Part shown: positions 1 to 6,941 of the stretch, one piece after another
Layout of the letters: each line of letters begins with the position of its first letter
How positions within the stretch are numbered: the first letter of the stretch is position 1
From: Methanobacteriota archaeon
Lineage (GTDB): Archaea; Halobacteriota; Methanosarcinia; Methanotrichales; Methanotrichaceae
Length of the DNA stretch: 41,114 bases
Direction: 5' to 3'
Assembly (NCBI GenBank): GCA_029553285.1
Contig: JAKPCO010000075.1
Span: 1 to 41,114, forward strand
Notes under the pieces: generated by a model
Database searches by the model: none
Seen by the model: only the letters and a program-made list of their open reading frames with translations
Told to the model about the DNA's origin: nothing
Program-made: the position numbers and the translations under genes

Positions 1-82
1 GCTCTCTTTCTGCCAACTACTGGCTGCGGCGGTAAGAGTGGTTTGATGATCCTTGCTCATCGGTCAACTCTTTAAATTCCAT
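1..82 (-). pseudogene. IS5-type transposase, N-terminal part, frameshifted, cut by the window edge
   Basis: Read on the minus strand from an ATG at 82, the first codons give MEFKELTDEQ, the typical opening of IS5-superfamily (DUF4096-type) transposases. The frame then breaks. Inserting one T on the minus strand between 53 and 52 restores W-I-I-K-P-L-L-P-P-Q-P-V-V-G-R-K-R, the expected LTDEQW...PLLP...GRxR pattern. The gene continues beyond base 1, so only its first ~27 residues are visible. With the frameshift it is probably inactive. It sits directly downstream of the coiled-coil gene and marks the left border of a mobile-element-rich region. The family assignment rests on this short motif only. 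Confidence 0.6.
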
Positions 83-144
83 CGAACTTCACGACTGGTG
101 ATGTGCCAGAAAGAGGTATTTATAGTTTCGAGACGACTTCATTG

Positions 145-891
145 TCATCGTAATACAAGCGGGATAACAATCTCTCCGACAAGGCCTATCAATATAAGAC
201 CGATTCCAACAGCCATCCGAATTAAACACTTGTGCTGTCTAGTTATCATGCTCTCTAAACTATTCAGCCTCTGGTCTATTATTTTTGAGAAGCGCTGCTC
301 TATCATCTCCTGGAGAGCGCCCATATTCTGGTCTATTTTGGTAAAAGATTCTCTGTATTCATTACGAGAAGACTCGAGATCTGAGATTAAGGTGTGCTGT
401 ACGCTATTCAGTTTAGAGTCTAAGCTCTGAATCTCTTTTGAGTGGTTTATTGCCTGGTTCTTCAGGTTTTCATCAATTCCTGAGAAGCGCTGCTCTATCA
501 TCTCCTGGAGAGCGCCCATATTCTGGTCTATTTTGTCATTCACCGAGCTGTGAAGATCCTGTAGACCTTCCTGTAACTTATTCATCTCTTCCTGTATCTT
601 TACCATCTGTTGGCAACATTCTGCCTCGATATTTTTGAGACGATCGAGAGTTGCTACCATATCTCTCTCAAGAAGGAATAGCTTTGTTTTTGCATTTTCT
701 ATATAATGATCTAGACCTTTGGCTCTTTCAGAGGCGTCCTTCAGATTTGCTTCATATGCCTGCTTAATATCATTAATCTCAGAAACAATTTTTTCAAACT
801 CATCAAATGTCTCTAGAGCTTTTTGGGCGTCTCTATGGAACGTTTCTAGCTCACGGTTTACGTGTTGTTTTAGGTCATCTGAACTTGACAT
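145..891 (-). CDS. Coiled-coil protein with C-terminal membrane anchor
   Basis: This 248-residue protein has no family I recognise. Residues 1 to about 215 are highly charged and heptad-like, predicting a long coiled coil. An 18-residue segment (K/T-IDQNMGALQEMIEQRFS) occurs twice, near residues 120 and 185. The C-terminus (from about residue 223) is one hydrophobic helix (GIGLILIGLVGEIVIPLVL) that should anchor it in the membrane, with the coiled coil probably cytoplasmic because there is no signal peptide. The ATG at 891 lies inside the last codons of the helicase C-terminal frame (22-bp overlap) and is preceded by GGTGAGG, so the two are translationally coupled. Operon position suggests a partner or membrane effector of the nuclease-helicase; this is inference. 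Confidence 0.75.
   Translation of the reverse strand: MSSSDDLKQHVNRELETFHRDAQKALETFDEFEKIVSEINDIKQAYEANLKDASERAKGLDHYIENAKTKLFLLERDMVATLDRLKNIEAECCQQMVKIQEEMNKLQEGLQDLHSSVNDKIDQNMGALQEMIEQRFSGIDENLKNQAINHSKEIQSLDSKLNSVQHTLISDLESSRNEYRESFTKIDQNMGALQEMIEQRFSKIIDQRLNSLESMITRQHKCLIRMAVGIGLILIGLVGEIVIPLVLR
286..340. repeat. 55-bp direct repeat, copy 1 (copy 2 at 481-535)
   Basis: The 55 bases at 286-340 recur exactly at 481-535, 195 bases apart (65 codons), inside the coiled-coil gene. Perfect identity at DNA level, not just protein level, points to a recent internal duplication or gene conversion. Unequal recombination between copies would change coiled-coil length by 65 residues in frame. Confidence 0.9.
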
Positions 892-2132
892 AACCTCACC
901 TTTAATGTTTTAAACCGGTTTACCCTTTGGAGGATGTCCTCATGGATCTTTATGGATTTGTTATACTTTTGCAACATCCACAGGGCTGTTAGATTTTGAT
1001 ATTCCAATGACTCTTCACCGAAGATACGAAACGCCTCCTCCAACAAAAACTCACATCCTTCAGAAGAACGTAAAAAGCTGTCCGCATGAAGTAGCCAAGA
1101 GAAAGCCTCATTAGCGTCTAAGGTTGCGGCCTCTAAATAAAATTGCTTAATAGAATCGAGTTTGAGTCTCCATTGGTTCGCCAGTTCGAATCCATCCCGT
1201 AGATAGCGTAAGGCTTCAGCTCGCTCGTTGCGATGTTTACTTAAAACTCCCGCGAGATACAGCGCTGCCGGGTTATTATATCTCTGCTCAAGATAAAATG
1301 TTACCTGGGCGAAAATACCAGTGACGGCCTGCTTATCTATAATTTTCTTGGCTGCTGACCTGAGCTTATTGATATCAAAGCTCTCCAGCATTTTTGGCAG
1401 CTGTCTGGCGATCTCGTCGAGCTCAATCTCGTAAAGAGGTACCTCGGCTCTGTTATGCGGGAATCTAAGTGTTGGCTCACAAACATCACAGAACTCACAA
1501 CGGTAGTTATCCGAGATGGCACGTTCTACGTTGTCGAAGATGCTTCTCAAAATTATGCGACGGCATTTCTGGCTTTTAGCATATAATCTCTCGTTTTCCA
1601 ACATCTGATAACGCATCTTTGGTATGGTATTGTAAATGTGCTCCAGCAGTATTTTCACTGCTTCAGACACAAAATGCTCTCCACGAACATCACTGTCCTG
1701 GGAACTTACTGGGGTGTCTTGAAGTCTTGATACAACCTCATTAATATAATCCATACTGGCATTGTAGCGGATCAAGAAGTTCTTGAGGTTCCCGATAACC
1801 TCTGCTGCCGTCCAGTTTTGGTTGTATTCTGCCTCAAAAACAACATTCTTGAGGGAACCTTCATAGCTCATAGTGTATCCGTCGATTAGCCCCAGCTGCT
1901 GCAACCGATACAGAGTTAGCTCCGTGACGTTATGACGTGTTTCAGCATCGTCGTCCTTCTGTCGTGTCGAACGGATCTTCTCTCTGTTTTCCAGGAGGCG
2001 GTAGATCTCCATAACACGCTCATGATCCTTATCTATACCCTCATAGGACTGCTCGATAAATTTGGCCTGCTTACCAAATCGCATAGCACAGGAAGATCGT
2101 ATTTGCATCTCCACTCGTCGTAAAAAGCGCAC
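870..2132 (-). pseudogene. C-terminal part of RecQ-family helicase, separated by a 1-base frameshift
   Basis: This frame (420 codons from a GTG at 2132) is the downstream part of the helicase encoded at 2033-4765. The first ~19 residues are probably not native. From G-K-Q-A-K-F-I-E-Q-S-Y onward the sequence continues the RecQ-type C-terminal region. Around residues 185-220 it has C-R-R-I-I-L-R-S and C-E-F-C-D-V-C, the cysteine set of a RecQ zinc-binding domain. The last ~190 residues are helical and repeat-like, resembling TPR. Adding one T in the TTT run (AAA at 2076-2078 on the plus strand) joins the frames as L-C-D-F-G-K-Q and gives a protein of about 1,298 residues. The GTG has no convincing ribosome-binding site, so independent translation is doubtful. 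Confidence 0.75.
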
Positions 2133-4765
2133 GGTGGCTTGGGCGGGCTTTTTCCATTCAAGTACTCCTCTTCACATTCAGTGGTGGGAGGGATGTAGAT
2201 GAGCGCAACATGAGCATGCTCATTATCACGGCCCGCACGCCCTGCTTCCTGGTAGTATCCTTCCAGACCACTGGCAAACGCATAATGGACGATGAAGCGA
2301 ATATTACGTTTATCGATACCCATACCATATCCTTTGGTTGCCACTAGCAGCGGGAAGTGAGACTTATGAAACGCCTCCTGCGTTGCGAGGATTTTCTTCT
2401 CCCAGTCGGGGTCCTCGAGAATCTCATTTTTGGGGTTGTAGTTTTTGCAATCTAGACAACAAAAGAAGTCTCTGTCCGCTCTTACTAACCTTGCAGAACC
2501 ACAGACTGAACATAGCTTTGGTGGCGTAGATGCATGCACCTTCACCAGTCTATCATCACATACGACAGACTCTATCAGCTCATGTGCAATAAAATGGACG
2601 CCCTCCTGGATGGTGGTATGCCCGGTGGGAGCCGCATAGATGGTAAATATCACCCCAGCATTTTTATAAAAATGTCTTCCATCTACTGATATTAATTCAT
2701 TAAAAGGAATTCGTAGAATACGTGGTATCTCTTCAGTAATCAGATGCTTGAGCATCTTGGGCTTTGCAGCTCTGTCACGTGGATCAACCGGCCACACTGA
2801 CAGGCTGAGGTTAGGCCGATCGCTGCTTTCTTGCTGGATGACAGCATCCTCTTGGAGACCTAATACATTCAGTATGTCCTTCCGCACTTCTGGAGAGGCG
2901 GTTGCAGTAAGTGCAATTACTGGTATCTTGCGACCACAGGCGGACTCAAGAGTCCTGCGGAAACGATCGATCTGCAAATAAGCGGGCCTAAAATCATGCC
3001 CCCACTCAGATACGCAGTGTGCTTCGTCAACAACCAATGCACCAATGGGAGTATCCGTTAGTGTTGCATGAATTTCATTGTGGAAATCCCTTAAGCGAAG
3101 CCTTTCGGGCGAGATATAGAAAAGCCGGTACCGACGTTCCTGGAGACTTTTGTACTTTTGAGACTTGCTGGCAGGTGTATCCTTCGAGGTGATAGACTCC
3201 ACGCAGGTGAGTCCTTGACGGTGTAGGTTTTGGATCTGATCCAGAATCAATGTGCGAAGTGGGCTGATGACGAGTGTGGTATAGGGAACCAGAATAGCAT
3301 AGAGCTGGAATACCAAAGACTTTCCGTAACCAGTTGGGAGTATTCCAAGCACGGATTCCTGATTGATGATTTTTACAAGTAGCTCGTACTGCCGGTCTTT
3401 AAGCTCGGGGACAAGAAAGTAGCGTCTCGCAAAGTAATCCAGTATCTTGCGATCGGTCGATTTAGGTAATGCACTAACAGGTTGATCCACGATACATCTT
3501 AGGAATGGATCAGGGAGATGCTCCAATGACTCATCACAAATATAATTTTTTGCAGGAGGCTGGTCTACAGCTTCACATGCGAATATATAGTCTGCCTTAG
3601 ATATTTCTTCCAAGCTTGCTGCATAATAGATGTTTACGCGACTTCTGCCTGCATCAACACGAAGCTCGCCTCGACATGGGTCTAATTCGAGGTATCGTTC
3701 AAACAGCTCGCGAAAACCGATCTGGTCGTATCTGCCCACAATGTAGATATCTATTTGGGGCAATTCGATGTCGAGGCCATAAAGCTGTGCCACCTTCTCA
3801 ACTAAATTCACCGTATCTATTATAGCAATTTCCAGAGTGGCGAGTGTTGGATGCCAGTCTGCTATGACGATTTTGCTATACCTCTTATTGGAACTCTCCC
3901 AAAGTATGGTAAGCGCCACTTTTTGATACAACTGGTATCTCCGAGGAAATCTTACCAGAAGATTTGTCAAGTAGAACAGTGTAGATCTCGTTCCTGCCTG
4001 CTGTTGATCTAAACCATGTTGCATCAACAGCTTCAAGACTGGATCACGATTTGCAAGCTCTATAAGTTCGTATTTAGCCCTCCCATTACGGATATCAGCA
4101 AATGTAAAAGGAACGTATGTATAGCCTCTCATCGAGAGAGATCGTTGTCGGTTTTTTTCTGCATCAAAAAGCTGTACGCCAATCTTGGCTGGGTCATGAT
4201 ATGAGGCTCCTTCTACTTCTATAGCGTACTTTTTTGAGCCACGGAGAACAAGATCAATTCTACCCTGCTTTCCACCAGAAATTCTAAATGGGACTTGAGG
4301 GTGCAGGAAAGACAACCCGGATACGCCAAACACAGGGAGGAATGATTCCCTGAGGAACATTCGCTCTGCATAGTGTTCATCCGGACCATCGTTGTCAGGT
4401 TTCTCAAGGTTATTTCGCTGTATGTACTCGTCAAGTGATGGATAGTACTGATATCTATTTGGATCTGCCTCCATAACGTGCGACTCTACGTCTTCATGAG
4501 CAAAACTCCACCACTCTGCCCATCTATAAGTAACGCGCTTTAAATCCTCCGATCTCAGAAGTTGGCTTGTTGCTAATTTTAGCTCGATCTCATCAGGAGC
4601 AATCGCATGGGCCACCTCTAGAACAGCTGTCCTGACAGATACTGGCAGAGTTCCCAGACGCTCGAGGGATGTCCTGTTTAATATTGTTATGCCGCACAGG
4701 TAATATGCTAGCTGCCAAATTATGGAACGATCCTGTAACGAGGCCCTCTCAAGACCGCCATGCAT
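2033..4765 (-). CDS. PD-(D/E)XK-like nuclease / RecQ-family helicase, N-terminal part (frameshifted)
   Basis: Residues 1-430 are an N-terminal module with G-R-I-D-L-V-L (D171) followed by A-I-E-V-E-G (E183, E185). This is a D...ExE arrangement like Vsr/DUF559-type PD-(D/E)XK nucleases, though the usual lysine is absent. Residues 450-860 are a superfamily 2 RecQ-like helicase: Walker A PTGYGKS (477-483), DEAH (580-583), TATAS (620-624) and motif VI QEAGRAGRD (839-847). A zinc ribbon (C752/C755, C770/C773) is inserted in the second RecA lobe. After three further cysteines (879, 887, 895) the frame runs out, because one base is missing near 2076-2078; the rest lies in 870-2132. The ATG at 4765 is preceded by AAGGAG and follows the RHH gene by 6 bases. 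The complete protein would be an ATP-dependent nuclease-helicase, plausibly for defence against foreign DNA (inference). Confidence 0.8.
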   Translation of the reverse strand: MHGGLERASLQDRSIIWQLAYYLCGITILNRTSLERLGTLPVSVRTAVLEVAHAIAPDEIELKLATSQLLRSEDLKRVTYRWAEWWSFAHEDVESHVMEADPNRYQYYPSLDEYIQRNNLEKPDNDGPDEHYAERMFLRESFLPVFGVSGLSFLHPQVPFRISGGKQGRIDLVLRGSKKYAIEVEGASYHDPAKIGVQLFDAEKNRQRSLSMRGYTYVPFTFADIRNGRAKYELIELANRDPVLKLLMQHGLDQQQAGTRSTLFYLTNLLVRFPRRYQLYQKVALTILWESSNKRYSKIVIADWHPTLATLEIAIIDTVNLVEKVAQLYGLDIELPQIDIYIVGRYDQIGFRELFERYLELDPCRGELRVDAGRSRVNIYYAASLEEISKADYIFACEAVDQPPAKNYICDESLEHLPDPFLRCIVDQPVSALPKSTDRKILDYFARRYFLVPELKDRQYELLVKIINQESVLGILPTGYGKSLVFQLYAILVPYTTLVISPLRTLILDQIQNLHRQGLTCVESITSKDTPASKSQKYKSLQERRYRLFYISPERLRLRDFHNEIHATLTDTPIGALVVDEAHCVSEWGHDFRPAYLQIDRFRRTLESACGRKIPVIALTATASPEVRKDILNVLGLQEDAVIQQESSDRPNLSLSVWPVDPRDRAAKPKMLKHLITEEIPRILRIPFNELISVDGRHFYKNAGVIFTIYAAPTGHTTIQEGVHFIAHELIESVVCDDRLVKVHASTPPKLCSVCGSARLVRADRDFFCCLDCKNYNPKNEILEDPDWEKKILATQEAFHKSHFPLLVATKGYGMGIDKRNIRFIVHYAFASGLEGYYQEAGRAGRDNEHAHVALIYIPPTTECEEEYLNGKSPPKPPCAFYDEWRCKYDLPVLCDLVSRPNLSSSPMRV

Positions 4766-4771
4766 GCCGAT

Positions 4772-5002
4772 TCACTCCTTACGCTTGAGGTTTCTTTCCT
4801 CATTGATATATCCGGATTCACGCACAAGACGCTCTCTCGCGTCTTCTATTTTTCCCTCCTCCATCAGCCGCTTGATCGCGAACTTTATCGCATGTGACTG
4901 ACTGGCGAATGTCTTATCATCAAGTTTGTCATCGATCCATTGGACAAATTCCGGATCGATTGTGATAGCAATACGCGATTTCGTACTCTTATCTTCATGT
5001 AT
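4772..5002 (-). CDS. Ribbon-helix-helix DNA-binding regulator; start codon unclear
   Basis: The minus strand encodes about 76 residues. K-S-R-I-A-I-T-I-D-P-E-F-V-Q-W-I-D-D is the strand and first helix of an RHH (CopG/MetJ-like) domain, and A-S-Q-S-H-A-I-K-F-A-I the second helix; a charged tail follows. There is no in-frame ATG, GTG or TTG between the in-frame TAG at 5018-5020 and the domain. An ATA lies at 5002-5000, and an out-of-frame ATG at 4998-4996 would fit if one base were missing. The gene therefore uses a rare start or has a small deletion. Its stop is 6 bases from the helicase start, and the palindrome at 5003-5015 in its promoter suggests autoregulation of the operon. Confidence 0.7.
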   Translation of the reverse strand: MHEDKSTKSRIAITIDPEFVQWIDDKLDDKTFASQSHAIKFAIKRLMEEGKIEDARERLVRESGYINEERNLKRKE

Positions 5003-5036
5003 ATTACAATGTAATTGCTAATACTATTTAATAGTC
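5003..5036 (-). promoter_or_regulatory. Promoter and palindromic operator of the RHH-helicase operon
   Basis: On the minus strand TATTAAATA (5032-5024) is a good archaeal TATA box. About 25 bases downstream, where transcription should begin, lies ATTACA-A-TGTAAT (5003-5015), an inverted repeat perfect apart from its central base. RHH dimers bind such short palindromes, so binding of the adjacent gene product would block initiation. The box and palindrome are visible; the regulator-site pairing is inferred. Confidence 0.55.
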
Positions 5037-5045
5037 GTTAAGTGA

Positions 5046-5062
5046 GGACCTGTCCGAATAAG
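5046..5062. repeat. Solo terminal repeat of the GGACCTGTCCGAATAAG element family
   Basis: These 17 bases match, with one difference, the end of the 90-bp element at 5398-5487, and they match the ends of the copy near 36748-36900. No partner end is seen before the IS3-type element begins at about 5184, so this is probably a remnant of a copy that lost its other end. Confidence 0.6.
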
Positions 5063-5208
5063 ATAAAAACCAGAACTGAGTATAAAATTGGTTCACTGAA
5101 ATTTAGAGAGGGTGATGCTGGATGATATCAAGCACTCTGATTTCTGCGTTATCCAGCTTACCTCTCTTCAGCAGATAATGGACTGCACCCCTTGTAGTAG
5201 ACAGGTAG

Positions 5209-6185
5209 TTAAGCAATGGTATTTAAAGCAACCTCCATCTCGAACTGATCTGGAGATCGGTAGTCAAGGGCAGAATGCAGTCGCTTCTTGTTGTACACTT
5301 TTTCGATAAAATGCCAAATGTTCTTGAGGGCATCTTCAAACGTCTCGTATTCATTCAGATATACCTCCTCTACCTTCAGAGTTTTGATAAAGCTCTCGGA
5401 CCTGTCCGGATAAGAGCTGTGGCCAGAAGTCTGGATATTCCCCTCTTTTGGACATCATAAACACATAATCCTTATTCGGACAGGTCCAAGCTCTCTGCAA
5501 ACGCATTATCATATGGATTGCCTTTCCTGGACATGCTGATCAGAATGTTATGCCTCCTTAAACAGTCGACATAATCTTTTGATGCATACTGCACACCCTG
5601 ATCAGAATGGTGGATGAGTCCGGTTAGGTCTTCCGACCACCGATCTCGCAAGGCCTTGGACAATGCATTCATTGCCATCTGGCTCCCCAAGCTCCTGCCA
5701 AGATCCCAGACGATGCACTTTCTGCTGTAGAGGCCCAGGATCACCGCGAGGTATATGTGCTCATGCTGCAGCTGGACATAGGTAATATCCGAAGCCCAAA
5801 CCTTATTCAAGCCCGTGATCTTGGTACTCTTCAAAAGGTTTGGATATACTGGCAGGCCATGAGCGGAATCGGTAGTCACCGGCTTGAACTTCTTATTGAA
5901 GCACAGCAGGTTATCCTGTCGCATCAGCTTCAGCACGCGTTTGTGGTTGACCGAGTAACCACGATTATGGAGTTCTGCTGGTATCCTCCTGTAACCGTAG
6001 CCAGGAAATTCCAGCGCAATCTCCTGAATCCGGTTCTTCAGATCCATATATTCGCTATTCTCAGGCGCGTCCCTCTTCGGCTCTCGCAGCCATTTGTAGT
6101 AACCGCTGCGGCTCACTTCGAGCGCCTGACAGGATTGGGATATCGATAGCTGAAGGCCATCTGAAAGAGCAGTTTGCATAGTCAT
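5209..6185 (-). pseudogene. IS3-family transposase OrfB (DDE integrase), interrupted by a 90-bp insertion
   Basis: The N-terminal piece (from the ATG at 6185) has an HTH_21-like region with S-R-S-G-Y-Y-K-W-L, then the rve integrase core: first Asp in W-A-S-D-I-T-Y, second in H-H-S-D-Q-G-V-Q-Y, and the catalytic Glu in D-N-A-F-A-E-S. Right after that Glu the frame enters the inserted element and stops at 5472. The missing C-terminus follows on the other side: F-I-K-T-L-K-V-E-E to the stop at 5209-5211, including N-K-K-R-L-H-S-A-L. Excising the insertion plus one 8-bp duplicate rejoins the frame exactly. The transposase is therefore inactive. Confidence 0.88.
5398..5487. mobile_element. 90-bp MITE-like element nested in the IS3 transposase gene
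   Basis: The element starts GGACCTGTCCGGATAAG and ends CTTATTCGGACAGGTCC, inverted repeats of 17 bases with one mismatch. It is flanked by an exact 8-bp duplication, AAGCTCTC, at 5390-5397 and 5488-5495. It has no coding capacity, so it would need a transposase acting in trans. Its insertion after IS3 arrival gives a clear order of events. Confidence 0.88.
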
Positions 6186-6237
6186 ATATCGTCCCTCAGC
6201 TTCGGTTTTAGTCTCTCTTCCAGGACCTTCTTCTGAG

Positions 6238-6534
6238 TCATAGCAAAGGCTTTTTTAAAAGCTCATTCTCGGCATGAGCCTGGCCAAGTAACCTATCCAG
6301 CTCTGCAATCCTTGCCTCGTACTTGTACCTCTTACCATTGCCACTGAATGCTCTTTCTGGATTCTCTGCTAATTCGACCTTCCATCGGCAAGGCAGACTT
6401 GGGTGTATCCCATGTTCCCTGGCAACCTGAGCAAGTGGCTTGCCACTCTCAAGCTCTGCTATTATCGATATCTTGAACTCCCGGTCGTAGCGCCGCCTGG
6501 TCTTCTTCATGCAATCCCCTCCTGGAGTTGGCAT
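6238..6534 (-). CDS. IS3-family transposase OrfA (helix-turn-helix)
   Basis: This 98-residue protein has the HTH_Tnp_1 pattern: R-R-R-Y-D-R-E-F-K-I-S-I-I, then Q-V-A-R-E-H-G-I-H-P-S-L-P-C-R-W-K, and a C-terminal leucine-rich segment. The A6G run (plus-strand 6250-6256) near its end is a classic -1 slippery site of IS3 elements. The shifted frame reads only about 26 codons to a TGA that overlaps the orfB ATG (ATGA), so orfB would need reinitiation or a base has been lost. The start may lie a few codons later, at the ATG beginning M-K-K-T-R-R-R. Confidence 0.85.
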   Translation of the reverse strand: MPTPGGDCMKKTRRRYDREFKISIIAELESGKPLAQVAREHGIHPSLPCRWKVELAENPERAFSGNGKRYKYEARIAELDRLLGQAHAENELLKKPLL

Positions 6535-6566
6535 TGCTTAACCAGTTGTCCACTCAGAGGGGTTCA

Positions 6567-6867
6567 CTCCACGTTGAGACTGATCTCTCGTTGAGTGCGG
6601 CTCATATTCCATCACGTCTCTGTCACCCTGCTGAATCAACTGTATGAACCATAACCAGAGCCGCACACATCCGGCCTCATCCCCTCATCGTGATTTTGAA
6701 TTTCGTTCGTCATGACTTACCAGTAAAAAAGCGCGAAAATCCCATCCCCCGCATTTATTACCAGTGAGAGCCGGACTGCGATGGTGCACACCGCAGCAAG
6801 CTGCGAGGCATGCGATGTATTTGCTCAATGTCGTGAGCGTATTTTATCTGCTGGTCAGGTGAAGACG
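6567..6867. other. Intergenic, no gene seen
   Basis: About 300 bases between the IS3 end and a gene fragment. I see no credible coding frame, RNA or strong repeat. The only plus-strand frame crossing it runs antisense into the surface-protein gene. Confidence 0.5.
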
Positions 6868-6939
6868 CTACATCGGGCATGGTCTTTTATCCAGAAATCT
6901 GCCAGGAGGGTAATTTACCTCAACGTATTGAGCATGTTC
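6868..6939 (-). pseudogene. Fragment homologous to the 3' end of the small gene at 23075-23254
   Basis: The minus strand from 6939 reads E-H-A-Q-Y-V-E-V-N-Y-P-P-G-R-F-L-D-K-R and then stops at 6868-6870. The 59-residue gene at 23075-23254 ends E-H-A-Q-Y-V-E-V-D-C-P-L-G-R-F-L-D-E-R. About 46 of 52 bases match. The 5' part is missing where the fragment meets the end of the surface-protein gene. It is a truncated, inverted, partial copy. Confidence 0.7.
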
Positions 6940-6941
6940 GC

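Larger units (their letters stand above)
5184..6566 (-). mobile_element. IS3-family insertion sequence, decayed and interrupted
   Basis: The ends are imperfect inverted repeats of about 35 bases (5184-5218 and 6532-6566; about 27 of 35 match), both starting with TG as in IS3 elements and both ending with TTAAGCAATG. Inside are orfA (6238-6534) and orfB (5209-6185) on the minus strand. Removing the 98 bases contributed by the nested element gives about 1,285 bp, a normal IS3 size. No convincing target-site duplication is visible. It closes the right side of the RHH-helicase locus. Confidence 0.85.

Noticed and set aside
870-2132. Independent gene with a GTG start at 2132
   Set aside because: The first ~19 residues do not fit the family, while a one-base correction joins the frame seamlessly to the helicase.
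6182-6256. Standard IS3 programmed -1 frameshift giving an OrfAB fusion
   Set aside because: The slippery A6G is present, but the -1 frame stops at 6182-6184 before reaching the orfB frame, so a normal fusion is not encoded.
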